Positions 1 through 12,369 are shown, counted from the stretch's first letter. The stretch: DNA of 64,000 nucleotides from Piscicola geometra (GCA_943735955.1 OX030955.1:10866147-10930146), one strand, 5' to 3'. The notes: generated by a model not told the origin, from the letters alone. Translations and numbers: made by a program.

Positions 1-48
1 ATCGTTCGATTAATGGCGATTAAACTTTTAAATCGTGGAACAGCCTTA
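1..48. mobile_element. Right end of a hAT-like element cut by the window edge
   Basis: The first bases carry repeated GATTAA/TTAATCG subterminal motifs and end in GGAACAGCCTTA. Reversed, this matches the left end at 12188 (AAAGCTGTTCCACGATTAA) and the right end at 17706. The body of the element would lie outside the window. Confidence 0.4.
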
Positions 49-1487
49 ACTCTTAAAACCCAACACGGATTTAGTTTACACATACCATTATTCAATCGTT
101 AACTGTGATTTTGATTGTGAAGTTATTTTATTGTAATTTCATGACTGTTTCTACTTTTCTATCAACAATCCTACACATTTTTCAGACGTAATATATCATT
201 TATAGTTTCGGATTTACAGCATTCTAAAAAGTTTTGAAACGTTTGGGACCGAATGGGTCGAAACGACATAATGGACATTTTCGACAACAACGTTGGACAG
301 TTTTGTTTTGAATGCAATTTATGCAGCAAAAACGACTACCTGTTTTGGCTGATGAGTTAGAAAGTATTGGGTGACAAGGAATAGTTTTTATATTCTTTTA
401 TCATCTTTTTTTCCATATAGTTCTGTTCGTAAAATTTTAAACACCTTGTTACATTTACCCATATCTTTACGTCAAAAAATGAAGGAATGGAATGCTGAAA
501 CGACTATCATATGTTTAAAATTTTTTTTGGCTAATGCCATTTTTGTTTTCTAGTCATGTATGCCAAACACAGGATCTAAATGATCGATACCATCTTTAGC
601 CATGTTGCATGTCTTGATGATTTCCGGCTTATTAGTTTCTCCGTCAAATTCTTCCGCAGTGTGTTAACACGTGTTCATTATTAACCATTTAATGTGGAAC
701 TAAATAAAAATTAACTAGTTTTATTTTTTTCTCTGTGACTTCGTTGGGTAATACTTGAAGATTTTTTCATACAGTTTCTTCTAATCCAATAAAGCGATTT
801 TTTTATTTCACGGATGCTCTATCAGATTGATTACAGTAGCCATTTCAAAATTGTTGAATTCATTTATTTCCGGGATCATCACAAAAGCATCAACTTTTAA
901 GTCATATTTTCAATATTTAAATGTTTTCAACTAAAAAGGCTTCAAAATGGTACAAACCTTTAATCCACCCTTACGTATTCATGTGGAATTTGATAGTTTT
1001 TATTGCCACATGTAATGATCAACGCCCATTGGAGCAAACGTCGTTTTTTTCGGCTTTAAAAACTTCTGATATTAATTAAATTAAATCTTAGGCATTTAGC
1101 TCTTAATTCACATATATCTCGGGGTATAAATTTGCTAATACACAAAATAATTCTTTGACTACAATGCCCGTAAGGGTTCATCTCTACTATTAGGATAATG
1201 ACATATATATATATATATAAGTTAATTTTGATAATTGTTTTTTTAAATATATAAAAATGCTATATAAAATCACAATGATTAAAAAAAATCATTTTATAAA
1301 GAAAATATTTTTTTTCTCAATATTTTTAAATATGCGATGGGTCGATTCGACGTTGTTTTTTTCGATTAGTGTTTAAGGGTTAACAATCATAAAAGTATTA
1401 TATTTTACATGCCACCTTCATGAACACCGTCTTTGAAAAAATATTTTTTTACGAATACGCAATTTTCTTTTATTTTTATTTTCTATA
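49..1487. other. AT-rich DNA without a recognisable gene
   Basis: Only short chance reading frames are seen. A short (TA)n run lies near 1201-1220. No splice-bounded coding exon or RNA gene was recognised. Confidence 0.6.
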
Positions 1488-1719
1488 TTATTCACAGCCT
1501 GACAGACGCAGGCCATGTTACAATGGTTCTGAGAACCATGGTTCTTATGCGCCAGAAGCACCACTCCACACGACGTACACATCTCTCAATGCATACGTCG
1601 CAAACACCGCATCATATACACTAGGTATATGATAGTTCAAGGTTGCTCGTCAGGGATTCAAACAAGCAACCTTTGAGTCGCAAGTCCGACGTCTACCATC
1701 TAAGCCTTTCCCGCTCCCC
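1488..1719 (-). mobile_element. tRNA-derived SINE, family A
   Basis: Read on the minus strand, the element starts with a tRNA-like head: a GGCTTAGATGGTAGACG A-box-like stretch and, about 35 bases on, a GGTTGCTTGTTTGAATCCC B-box-like stretch. A body follows and ends in TAACATGGCCTGCGTCTGTC. The head recurs at 46620-46695 and the tail at 9449-9480, so this is a dispersed SINE and not a functional tRNA gene. There is no CCA-proximal acceptor stem that would fold as a true tRNA. Confidence 0.65.
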
Positions 1720-1860
1720 AATATGTAAGTTCTTTTGCACAAGATGTTTGCTTTCTTGATACTTTGGAACCGTTGCGCTTATTCACAAGACGTTTGCTTT
1801 CCCACTTGCTGAGATTGATTTTCAAGAATTGCTGGAATATTCCAAGAATTTTATCATTTT

Positions 1861-2392
1861 TTACTCAAAGTAAAAAAAAGTTTCAAGTTTTTTAGTATTT
1901 GTAAGCTGAAGTTGCTGACTTCGTTTCAAAGGGGCATCTGAAACTTCAACTTCTTGGAGTGCAACTAGCACCAAGAGTTTCTTCTCTAGAGTGACAGCAT
2001 CTTCAAAGGCGACAAGAAATCAAAGGTGTTTTTCAAAGCATGTAGTAGCAGCGCTGGAATTTAAAATATAGATGTCTGGTAAACGCACAACTTTGTAAAA
2101 TAATTTTGAATTGATGATTCGAATAATTATAAAGTTTAATTGAATAAAAATCTTTTTAGAAATATTTTTTTCACATTTTTTAAATGAGGTTCTATAGTGA
2201 TAAGTTGGTGCCATTGAAGCTGCAGATTTTCCCAAGCTCTTTCAATTGTCCTGTAAGTGAATAAACAGAAAGATTGTGTGCAGCTTTTTGGCTAGCCGTG
2301 TTTGTTCCATCAAGAGCAGCAGCTCTGTTTGAGGAGTCATACTGCATACAGTACCTTTCATTCTCGATGTTTTGGGAGCTTTCGTATTTCAT
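1861..2392 (-). other. Unrecognised coding-like segments
   Basis: Two minus-strand stretches have a composition more like protein than the surrounding DNA. One at about 2192-2392 is open for 66 codons and is rich in Ala, Ser and Asn. One at about 1861-2010 is open for about 50 codons and contains LEKKLLVLVALQEVEV. They are in different frames, and a possible intron acceptor (CTTACAG) precedes position 2245 on the minus strand. I do not recognise the family. They could be exons of a minus-strand gene, a decayed repeat, or chance. Confidence 0.2.
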
Positions 2393-2399
2393 CAGCTTT

Positions 2400-3330
2400 C
2401 ATTTGATTTTTGTGCATGTGTGCTGTTGTGGAATTGAAATAGAAAAATAAACAAAAACATGCAGCTGTCGAATACGTATTTTTTCAAATAATCGATAAAA
2501 AATTTGAAATCGGATTTTTCAATGTGTTGCTCCAGTTTAATATTATTTCTTAGAAAATATTTCGAGTAGTGAGATTTTACATTACTTAAAGATAGATTGA
2601 TAAAAAGAACAAGAGAAAAAGATCAAATTTTTAATTTATTTTTTAATTTTCTCGCGAAAGAAGACCATGTGTAATTACTGGATGATTTATGAAGAAGACT
2701 TATAAGGGTTGGAGTCTTTTTTTGACGTCATAAACAACAAGTTATTATAGTGTTGTCATATTCATTATCAGCTGTCCTCACATGCCCTCATGCAAAGCGA
2801 TTGCTCTTCTGTAATTGCTAGACCAGAGTATATTCCGTGAAACAATGTGTTGCTCGGAAAATGTGTAAATAAGAAAATAAAAGATTTCATGTTTTTTGGA
2901 TGAATGTGTGTTGCTTATTTTCTAAAAATTTCATTTGTCACCAAACAAACATTTGCATGATTTGACGAGCAAACTGTAAGGCTTCATTGCAGCATGGCCA
3001 AGGGAAATTAAGACATAGTCATAGGCTTCAAGAGCCATAAAAACCGCAGTGTTCAAGCAGATAATTATTCCGAACGTCGTTTGAATTATAATTCAAATCT
3101 GTCAGCAGAAACAAAAATGTTTGTTAATTTTTTTCTTTCTTCTATTAAAAATATTAAACACACTTTGATAATCAAAGATGATTGAAAGCTGTCCATTAGA
3201 ATGGATAAAAGCTTTTATTCCATTCGAATGAATGTCTGCTAAAAAGTAAAACCAAACCATCAATTTGGCATTTTATATATAATAAAAAAAGTAATAATGA
3301 AGTTATTATTTTTACGTAGAATTATATTAA
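2400..3330. other. AT-rich DNA without a recognisable gene
   Basis: No coding exon, RNA gene or repeat boundary could be supported here. Confidence 0.5.
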
Positions 3331-3574
3331 AATGTCATTAATTAGGCCTTTAAAAGGTTTTGGTAGAGCAAGACTCTCAGTGGGTTCCCTCCTGGTCCAG
3401 AGGCTTACCATGAATAAACTGGAAAAAAAATCGAAATGCGTTGCAGGCTCTGTTTCAAAGTCCAACAGCATGCCTCCTCGTGGCACTTCCTGGATAAGGC
3501 TAAATGCTAAAGAATTAGGCGCTATAACTAATAGCGCTCTGCGAAAGAGCTTCTGTCTACACTTTCTTCTGAAG

Positions 3575-5045
3575 TGGTAGACCTAGCAAAGAGTGGTGTG
3601 AAGCAGGCGTTGGTTTTGCAGTTAGAACAACTCTTGTTGAAAAGCTGGTAAAACTTCCCAAAGAAGTGAACGATAGGTTCATGACCATGAAACTCTCACT
3701 GATGGGTGCAAGGAAGCATCAGTAACTATGCTCCAACCATGACCAGCCCAGATGCATTTAAGGCAAAGTGCTACGAAAAATTTCACACAGTCATTGTCGA
3801 CGTTCCAAAGGTGGAAAAACTCGTCTTGCTAGGTGACTTCAACGCAAGAGTTGGCAACGACAGTCTTCGGACATCATGGAGTGGGCCACTGCAACAGCAA
3901 CGGTCTTTTCTTGTTCCAGACTTGCGCTGAACATGATCTTGAGATCACAAACACGATCTTCTGCCTTCCTTCCGTCGTAATCGGACGTCATGGATGCACC
4001 CTCGCTCAAAGAACTGGCATCTTATCGACTACGTTATTTTGAGGAAGAAGGACAGGCAAGATGTACGAGTGACCAAGTCAGTGTGTGATGCTGAATGCTG
4101 GACAGACCACTGCCTCATTATCACCAAGTTCAACATCCGTATTCAGCCGAAACGACGGAATACCGCCAAGCTGAATTCCGTCAGTTGCAAGCATTTTTTG
4201 TGAACGCTAAAGAAAAAAGTTCGTAATCCATCTCTCCGAATAACCAAAATGTGGTGAAAGATTAAACGTTACTCAGAGAGCTCATTTCCACCACAGCTTC
4301 AGAGACTCTGGCATTCCAGATCAAAAAGCACAAGGACTGGTTGACGAAAACATGCGAAGTCATCAAGAAGTTATTGGATAACAAACATTATCTCCAACAA
4401 GCCTATCTCATCAACCCCAAGTCCACGACAAGGAGAGATGCGTACATCAACATACGCAAAACAGTGCAGCTTAAATTCCGTAAGATGCAGGACGATTGAC
4501 TGAGCAACAAAGCCGATGAGATCCAGGCTTATTCAGACAAGAAAGACCACAAAAACCTTTAGTACGCCTTGAAAGAAGTTTATGGTCCCATGTCTTCTGG
4601 ATCATACCCTCTTTTCAAAACAGATGGTTACACTCACATTACAGACCAAGAAAAGATCTTGGAGAGATGGGTCGAACACTTCAACAACGTCCTAAATCGA
4701 TCTTTTACAATCAACGTTGAAACCACTAGTCGTCTTCCCCAAGTGCCCACCAACGAAACACTGGATGATCTTCTAAGCTGCAATGAATCGTTCCACCTGG
4801 CGCTCTTCCATTCACAAAGGTGCCGTGACCTGCGAAGCATACAGGATCACCGCCACAGAGAATAAGAAAAAAATCCGAGAAGCCCGCGCTGTTAACCCTA
4901 CTGGAGCCGTCCCACTCATTCCTTGTCCCTCATCTCCCCGAACCTACGTGCCAGGATCGGCCTCGTCAGTCATCTGCGCACACACAGAGAGCCAGCCCAA
5001 AACACTCCCGAATCACATAAAGTGGTCCTCGTCGACTCGACGGAC
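3575..5045 (+). pseudogene. RTE-like LINE relic: endonuclease and linker, RT core deleted
   Basis: Broken frames match one LINE protein in order. First comes the apurinic endonuclease (WCEAGVGFAVRTTLVEKL near 3592, then [29 protein letters not shown] near 3830, and a HLIDYVI...WTDHCLI segment near 4015-4125). Next is the spacer before RT (KILERWVEHFNNVLNRS near 4640). Then, after about residue LPQVPTNETLDD, the frame jumps to the C-terminal end (ITATENKKKIREARAVNP, then a Cys/His-rich C-terminal stretch to about 5020). The polymerase core with YADD is missing, so this copy is dead. Several frameshifts are needed and a stop lies near 4498. Assignment to the RTE group rests on remembered family motifs. 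Confidence 0.75.
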
Positions 5046-5450
5046 GAACGATAATAAGAAAAATAAAAGATTTTGTAAAATAAAAAGTTGTTCTATTTTT
5101 ACATTCCAGAATTATGTTGTCATTTCTCATTTCAATTTATAAATTAAAAAAAAAAGTTAATAAAACACACTTCATATAAAACTGACCTGGAACAACATAA
5201 TCATAAGCTTCAATAAAAAATGTATTAAAGCTTCAATAACACTAGCCGACAAATTGAGGAAAAAATTCGTAAATGAATTCTAGATATGTGATCTTTGTTA
5301 GTTGAATCTGAAAATATAAACAGTTTTACACATCTCATTCCATTTTTTAATGCGTCATCGAAAGTATTGCTCTATTACTATGAACTATTTCATTAAAACA
5401 AGTTGGATTTTTGTATAGATATGAAATATTCTGAAGCCTAATTTCTTATT
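5046..5450. other. AT-rich DNA without a recognisable gene
   Basis: No coding or structural signal was supported in this interval. Confidence 0.5.
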
Positions 5451-6693
5451 AGGAGGAGGTTGCTCAAGATGAACCAGTTCATAAGATGGAACGAGCTTAT
5501 TTACAGCTATGCGGTGTACACAATTTTATATATTTTATTTTCCATTCATGCATCCGCCTTCCAAGTACATTTTTATATTGGTTTCATTTCTGAAAGTTGT
5601 TTCGTTCAATTATAATAATTAAAAAACTGATTTCTAAAATATAGTTCAAAAATTGTGAAATAACGTTTTGCCGTTTTTTCCTCCCATCCAAAGGAGTATA
5701 ATTTTTCTTTTAATATTATAAATTAGATGATGCACTAAACTTTCATTATGTGCAAGTAGTATAATTAATAATTGTGTGATTAGCCTGTTGTAACCATGGA
5801 TTTGTAGCATGGTCATAGTTGTCTAAGATGAAACATGAATAGTTACATAAGATAAAACGTATGAAGATAATGTAGACATTGATGAATCTGTCTCTGGCAT
5901 TCATTCATCTCGGGAGATAATAAGTCTATATAGACATATATACAGTATAATAGACTATATAAAGTTTGTATTCTAAATAGACTATTGAAAATTAATCAAA
6001 CTATTTATTTACTTTTTATTAAAGAAAAACTGCTAGAATTCATTAGCTTTGACACAAGTATGTTCGATTTATAGCTAAATCTCAAATTTGAAGAAATGTG
6101 AACTTTTTCTAATTAATCTCAATAGATTGTAAACTAGAGGTTTTCAATGGTTGAAGCTAAAAGTGAAATGCGAAATGAAAACAATTCTCTAGGTAAAACG
6201 AGTTTAATTCATGTTATTCCAAAGAGTTTACTTTAAAAATGGAATTCTAAAAATTCTTTTAAAAATTCAAAATGTTTTAAAAGACATTTGATTACGCTTT
6301 TGAGAAGGAATTGAAAGACTATATTTTCCGGAATAAAGATTTTTTGAAATGATCAGTATTAAGTGAGCGGAAAAAGTTTTTCTTTAGACAAATTAGATAG
6401 TCTGATAATGATTAAAAATTTTAACTTACAATTTTGTGACATACAATATGATTTCATCATAGGCAACTAAGCATTCCATCTTGGGAACCAAGTTGCTTAA
6501 GATGAAATTTTTAAGTGTTCATGTTTGAGGTTAATAAACTCATATTTCTTTCTTATTTCTTTCTTTTTTTAAAGTTGATATAGTTAGACAGAGTCAATAT
6601 AATGGCTGGGTAAAATTTAATTTACGTTATTCGTTATACAATTGAGCTATGAGGCTACTTGTAAAAATCGTTCTATCTTGTGCAACCTTCTCT
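5451..6693. mobile_element. MITE family B (GGTTGC-CAAGAT ends), longest copy
   Basis: The left end reads AGGAGGAGGTTGCTCAAGATGAACC in two parts (AGGAGGAGGTTGC, then TCAAGATGAACC). The right end, reversed, reads AGAGAAGGTTGCACAAGATA. Together they make a terminal inverted repeat of about 20 bases. A second copy with the same ends lies at 56476-57327, and part of the interior recurs reversed at 35195-35510. No transposase frame is seen. The roughly 1.24 kb size suggests a deletion derivative of a DNA transposon. Confidence 0.7.
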
Positions 6694-7072
6694 ACTTGTT
6701 AGCTTGGAATCATTTGCTATATATTTAAGATAAACAAAAATACAACAACGATGAATAAATCATCGTTATTTAAAATTTAAATTTGTAAACTATTGACCCA
6801 GGGTAAGTTACTTCTTTCTTTTGTGTACTGTATGGTTCTTTGGGAAATATTTGAGCGAATCTTTTTTTCTGTTTCTTTTCTGTTTCTCTTAGCATCCTCT
6901 CGTGAAAAATTAAACTATTTTAAACGGGATACTAAAATTCTTATTGTTGTTTAGAGAAATAAAACTCGCGAACTAAATCAGTAAGTTCCAATTTTGAAAT
7001 GAAATGAAGTTCACAAGAGGATTTTTCTGGTTTGTAATCTTCGTCTGTTGAAACTTGCACCAACTCAGTATC
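6694..7072. other. AT-rich DNA without a recognisable gene
   Basis: Nothing supportable was seen between the MITE end and the next repeat-derived frame. Confidence 0.5.
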
Positions 7073-7270
7073 TTATTTATATTTTTTAATATTCTGCCAT
7101 GAAACTTGAGCTGTTGGAATAGGTAAATAATTTCTCTGAAGAGCTGATCTCACTGCTAATGGAACATTTGAGTACACAATAGAAACTTTATTCTTTCTGG
7201 AAAACCTTGAAACATTTGTCATACAGAAATAGCAGTTGTCATGATAATTTGTTGGTTCAAGCCAAATCAT
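7073..7270 (-). pseudogene. Fragment of a repeat-borne protein, class unknown
   Basis: A 65-codon minus-strand frame contains EPTNYHDNCYFCMTNVSRF followed by RKNKVSIVYSNVPLAVRS. The W-EP-x-DCYFC pattern resembles, from memory, uncharacterised proteins repeated in many copies in invertebrate genomes. The frame has no supported start or neighbouring exon, so it is best read as a relic. I cannot name the transposon class. Confidence 0.4.
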
Positions 7271-7516
7271 AGGAACAGAAAAAGTTAAATGATTTTTTTC
7301 TTATTATTGCGTTAGTTTGACATGAATTCTATTGCACGCTAAAAACGAAGCTTAATTTTTATCTTGATCTTCTAGTTGGCAATCTAAATAAAATCTATAT
7401 GCAATTTTTACCAAGTTTGAAACTATTCTACGCTGACTCTTTGTAGTGAATTCACCACATACGTAATTAAAACATCTGGGGACTTTTCACATAAACGCGA
7501 TTGCCGATTAATTATG

Positions 7517-8663
7517 TAGAGGAAAGTCAGGTATTATGTGATGGTCGGGTAATATGGGATAGCCCGGTAATATGGGATACCAAGGTTCTAGCTAAGTTTA
7601 TATTTGAAATCAAATAGCTGCTTAAGATAGACCCCAATGATAGAATGAAACTTTTAAAAATCATTTGATTGCTGGCCTATCGCTCGCAACAGGCCAGAAA
7701 GTGTTTTGTGACTTTCAAAAGTTTTGACAAACATAATTTCAAAAATTTCAAACTAAATGTTAACAAGTGTTTTAAAAATGAATTTCAATTTTAACGTGCA
7801 GTAAAAGAGTTGTTTATATTACAATTTGTTCATTTTTTAAATAATTTTTTTTCCTCAGCAAGTATGAATGATATTTTTTCTAGATAACATGTTGCCTAAT
7901 ATGAGCCACTATATATATTAGCTGACAAAAAATGTAGCATTCCAAAATCATACAATAACCTTCAATAAATAATTATATATTGTAATTATAAATTTATCTC
8001 ATGAAATTGACTTCTAATTAATTACTATTTCTACATTTTTTCATCAAGTTTAGAAAGTGTCTTTGGTTATCTTCCTTTTTACATCGCCATTTGTCAGGCA
8101 ATTTTGAAAATTAATTTCTCAAAGAACGTAAAATCTTTGTGAAAGTAACATTTCAATTTTTATTATGTTCCTTGTAGGCTCACTTTGATTGTGCCAGTGC
8201 CCAAAAAAATAACTTATTTGTGACTTTTGTAAATAGACACTAATTTATTTTCATCATTTAAAATAGAATATAATAGAAGTTTTATTACGTTTTATCCTTG
8301 ATTCGTTCATGTTAAAATGCATTTTTTGTTCAAAAAAAGAATTTTTTAAAAACATATTGTTGCTTCATTATGAGTTTAAGTTTTTTTATAAAAAATATTA
8401 CAAGTTGTAGGACGTCTTAATGCTTTTTTATTCATTTCAACTGTCTATCCCTTATTACCCGACTGTTTTTTTTATGCAATTTGCAATCCTTTTAAAGAAA
8501 AAAAATTTCATATAAAAAAATAAAAAACTTCAATTTTTACAAATGACATATCATTACGAATGATTATATTATGTACTGAGGAAGTTTTAAATATTTTTTT
8601 AAAAACTAATTTAGTTATTTAGAAAAAAGTAAATGGTATTTAAGAATACCCGACTTCCCTCTA
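7517..8663 (+). mobile_element. MITE family C (GGGTAATATGGGATA), TA-flanked
   Basis: A TA dinucleotide flanks both ends (7517-7518 and 8662-8663). The left end is GAGGAAAGTCAGGTATTATG. The right end, reversed, is GAGGGAAGTCGGGTATTCTT. Just inside the left end the motif GGTAATATGGGATA is repeated in tandem. Near 8175-8240 a degenerate copy of a transposase C-terminus (LTLIVPVPK) is seen, matching the better copy at 33855-34084. TA duplication and long ends point to the Tc1/mariner-pogo group. Other copies: 10205-10850 (reversed), 26358-26697 (truncated), 33133-34485 (full) and about 48000-48800 (partial). Confidence 0.75.
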
Positions 8664-8770
8664 TATGAAGTGACGAAATAATTAAATTATTTGGAAACAT
8701 TTTTTTTTCTATAAAAACCTAAATTAAATCTTAAACTCATAAACAATAACAGATTGTCTAATCCAACAAG

Positions 8771-9067
8771 CATGGGCGTATCCAGCCCAAATAAAAAGGG
8801 AGGCAGTTTGTATTATTTTTAATTTACTAAATAAATGTTTGCATTATTTCACAAAAAGATAAAACTAATGTGCTTATTATTTATTTGAAGCGTTAATATA
8901 CAGAAAAAAAGTATTCTTTAAATAAACTTTCGAGGGTTACTGCCAAACAAATGGTTATGGGTAACTCATTTTTAATATGTTATATGTGAGTATGTACTCA
9001 AAAAACATTTTTATACTTATTAAAACGTGTTTCCAGATCCCCTTGCTCTCCCTAAGATACGCCCATG
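8771..9067. mobile_element. hAT-type MITE with perfect 8-bp target duplication
   Basis: The element begins CATGGGCGTATCCAG and ends with its inverted counterpart GATACGCCCATG. Immediately outside, CCAACAAG occurs on both sides (8763-8770 and 9068-9075). An exact 8-base duplication with these ends is the hallmark of hAT-superfamily insertion. The 297-base interior has no coding capacity. Confidence 0.85.
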
Positions 9068-9075
9068 CCAACAAG

Positions 9076-10204
9076 AATGCTGATCAAATAACATAGGATA
9101 AACAGCGTGATCAAGACGCTGTAATTATAATCATTAAATTAACACGTGATGAGATGGAGCATTTCTGATTTCATTTTTATTTGTAGCACAAAAAATCTTT
9201 TAACACACTACTTGACATACGATTTACAAAAATGTTGTCGGTCAGTTTAATTAATTCTTATTGCTAATTTATTTAAACAGTTTAAAAAATGGAAAAATTA
9301 ATAAAATTTAACGCTGATCTTGATTGAATTAGTTTATTCACAGACTATAAATCACCAGCAATTACTTTAATGCTTCTTTATGCTCTCTGCGTACATAGAA
9401 GTTGAGGTTTGAGCCATATTTATTTATATTTTTTATATAATCTTTATTCTTCACGGCTTGACAGACGCAAGCCATGTTAAAAAATACAAAATAGAAAGTA
9501 AACATAAACCAAAAGTCAAATCGAGAAAGCGAAAAATATTTAAATAAACTTAAACATCACATTTCTGTAATTTCGAAAAAATAAAGTTTTGAGTTTTTAT
9601 ATCGTTTCACGCTTTTTGTTTAGTAACTTTGTTGTGAGAAAATGAATCTAATAATAGTCGTTACTTGGTAATTATATATCATAAAATACCAGATTGTTCG
9701 AACATCCATAATGTTCAGACAGCATAATTTTTCGAAAAAATAAATGTTTTTATCGGGTTTGATAAAAATAATATTAAATTGTTTATAAGATATATAAAAA
9801 ATAAATATATTAATAATGTATTCTACTATAATTAATTAAAACGTAACCATGTAATTGAAAAAAATTCTCTGTTTTGTTGCTTAGACACGGGCCTTGTCAT
9901 CATTCCACGCTCCAATTTTCCTAGCCAACCTCGTTATAGTTTCGGTAATAAGGGTTCTTACTTCTAAAATTATCACACTTTTACAGAATTTAACTAAGAA
10001 ATCACGTTTTATTTTATGTTTAGAGAATAGTAAGGTATTATGGAATCTATTAACTTTGGAAAAAAAATATTAACTAGTTATAGGGCAAGAATATTGAAAT
10101 CGTTACTAGTACATATTATAATCATTTAAAATAATATTTCGCATTTGAAAATTGATTTGGTTCATTTTTTAGATAAAATATTAATTTTCCAAATTGTTGC
10201 AAAT
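9076..10204. other. AT-rich DNA; SINE family A tail at 9449-9480
   Basis: Mostly featureless AT-rich sequence. At 9449-9480 a 30-base piece (core CTTGACAGACGCAAGCC) matches the end of the SINE at 1488-1719, so a truncated minus-strand SINE tail lies here. No gene was recognised. Confidence 0.5.
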
Positions 10205-10850
10205 GGAGGCTGATATGGATAAGTCAGGTAATATGGAATAAGGATTGAAATTATTCGAAAAGCAATAAGTCGTTATAAAATTTACATTATTTTTCATTTT
10301 TTAAATTGAAATTAATTTTAAAAAATTAAACAAAATTTCATAGAACTTTTAATATTTTTAGTTGTCAACAGTAAATACCAGATTTTAAACATGAAGCGAT
10401 TTAAAACTATTATTATTATTATTGAGAAGTCAAATTTAATAAGATAATTTGAAGATTAAAATTATTTTGTAAGGGTTGATGCAAAAGCTATTTAGTCGTG
10501 CGTGATCAGTGGAATGTTACAATTTTTAAGCAGACATGTTGTCTAAAGAAAAATCCTTTATACTTGCTGATAAAACTTTGACAGCTAAACAACAACTCTT
10601 TTACGGCACGTTAAGATCAAAATTAGTTTTCAGATCCTTTTCAACATTTAGTTTTGAAATTTTGAAAATATGATCTGAAGCGATCGGTAAGACAGCAATC
10701 ATCTTATTTTCTTCGTTCTATTCTATTATTGGGATTCATCTTAAGCAGTTCTTAATGTTTCTATACGAGTGCAAATACAAACAGAGCTGATACCTTGGTA
10801 TTCCGTATTACCCGACGATTACATAATATCAGAATTTACTTTATTATTCG
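10205..10850 (-). mobile_element. MITE family C, reversed copy
   Basis: The right part is the reverse complement of the left end of the 7517 copy: ...CCTTGGTATTCCGTATTACCCGAC near 10794-10818 (two parts, CCTTGGTATTCCG and TATTACCCGAC). The interior near 10680-10760 matches reversed 7620-7690. The left end near 10215 has AAGTCAGGTAATATGG. It is shortened relative to the 1.15-1.35 kb copies. Confidence 0.6.
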
Positions 10851-11262
10851 TCTATGTTTTTATTATTATTTTAATGTAAGGTAAAATGTAAAATATTAAA
10901 AATATTTAAAATAATTTCAATTTAAAAAGCTATTAATTCTAAAGAAATGTTTTTTAGACAGAAAGAAGGGAAAAATCAATGTAAACGGATGTGAAATGAA
11001 AATCCCATGTTTGAGAGGATGCCATTAAACTCGATAGTAAAAAAAACATGGGCGTGGTTTCATAAAATAAGTCTTTCAAATTAATAAATATCTTTTTCAA
11101 TTTGCTATCTTTGCTTCGCGTGGTAATAAAATAAGAAATGTAAATTTACCAAAGATTTAGAGAAGTTATAAGCAGTGATGTTTCAGCTTTAAAATAATGT
11201 AAATATTAGTTTCTATTTATAGTTCACCATTTTAATTCAGTTTCCGTTTCTATATAGTTTTG
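10851..11262. other. AT-rich DNA without a recognisable gene
   Basis: No coding or structural signal was supported in this interval. Confidence 0.5.
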
Positions 11263-12058
11263 CAGTATTAGGCAACTAACTAAATATTTGTAGTTAAACT
11301 ATAACTATTTTTCTACTAAAAATAAGTAGTTTAACTAATAGTTTTAAACTTATTTTTTAAAATAGTTAACTAAACTAATAAAAAGTAGTTAAACTTTTCC
11401 AAACTATTTTGCAACTATTTTTTTATTCACTTATTGACAGCCAAAATCTGAAGCAGCATTAACACTGTAACATAAAAATCAGAGGCGGCAATCTGCTGCA
11501 AATCTGGGGGGGATCCTACTCAGCATAGACGGCGATTCTGGGGGTTCTGGGGTCTATACCATTGAAGTGGACCCCTTCACTACCAATAAGTGGGAGGGTC
11601 AGTTTAACTTTATACAGTACACCCATTTAATCCTAGACTAAGCGAACACTATCTTGTCCAGAGTTTCATCAGACATCCGACAGCGGTGTGCACTCAAAAC
11701 TTGTAAAGCAACGCTGAATAATCTTTCAACATTCGCTGAACTGAGCAGTGTGGCAATGCTTTTGCAGAATGCCTCTGCAACTTCTGGATATGCCAATAGA
11801 TGAAAAATATGGAAAAATTCAACTGTATTGCATTTTTTCAGTCTAAAATTCTTATTTAAAAAAAAGCTAAATTAAATATTTCAGTTAAACTATTAGTTAG
11901 TAACTGAAATACTTCAGTTAAACTATTAGTTAGCAACTGAAATATTTTAGTTAAACTGTAATTTAAACTTAACTATATTTTGTTAAATAAACTTTTCAGG
12001 AACTACAAAAAAATAGTTAAACTAGTTTGCAACTATTTAGTTATTATGCCCATATCTG
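11263..12058. mobile_element. Non-autonomous hAT element (family D) with near-perfect 8-bp duplication
   Basis: The element starts CAGTATTAGGCAAC and ends in TTATGCCCATATCTG, an imperfect inverted pair of the CAG-x-GGGCA type. TAGTTTTG (11255-11262) on the left and TAGTTGTG (12059-12066) on the right match at 7 of 8 bases. The ends are packed with TAGTTAAACTA/AACTATTTAG motifs. A related element lies at 49472-50235. The inside keeps a transposase remnant on the minus strand. Confidence 0.8.
11638..11787 (-). pseudogene. hAT transposase C-terminal dimerisation remnant
   Basis: On the minus strand the frame reads PEVAEAFCKSIATLL, SSANVERLFSVA, SAHRCRMSDETLDKIVF and then stops at 11638-11640. 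The pattern S-[AS]-x-V-E-R-x-F-S followed by a basic segment and L-x-x-[IL]-x-F is that of the hAT C-terminal dimerisation region. About 50 codons survive inside the 796-base element, so it cannot make an active enzyme. Pieces of the same region recur at 49905-49985 and 53520-53640. Confidence 0.8.
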
Positions 12059-12187
12059 TAGTTGTGGCGTATTTTTCAGTTTCACTTTCTAAAAAGTTTT
12101 CATTCTATGATTTTAGTTCCTATTTCTATCAGTTTCATTTCTGTTAAAACACAAGGCAACAGTTTTTGAATATTTTAATAAAAATTA

Positions 12188-12369
12188 TAAAGCTGTTCCA
12201 CGATTAAACATTAATCGAAGTTAATCAAACAATTAACAATTTTAATCTAAAGTTAATTATGTTTCAACGCAATATTGTTTCAGCTATTTTGAAATTAGTA
12301 TGAAAAAGTATTTTTAGTTTTTTTCAAAAATGCAATATTGGAAGTTTATTAGAATTTATTTATTTAGAA
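12188..12369 (+). mobile_element. Left end of a hAT-like element, interrupted
   Basis: TAAAGCTGTTCCACGATTAA followed by several GTTAATC motifs matches the terminal sequence at 17640-17706 reversed and the window-start end. The homology continues with AATTTAT-rich sequence also seen at 40516-40680, then stops where the next MITE begins. No right end was found nearby. Confidence 0.5.

Noticed and set aside
371..553. 60-codon plus-strand frame and similar short frames in AT-rich stretches
   Set aside because: Low-complexity Phe/Leu/Ile/Lys composition, no domains, no splice context. Expected by chance.
1680..1720. Possible functional tRNA gene
   Set aside because: A- and B-box-like stretches are present, but no cloverleaf acceptor stem pairs, and the unit recurs with a shared non-tRNA tail. 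It is a SINE.
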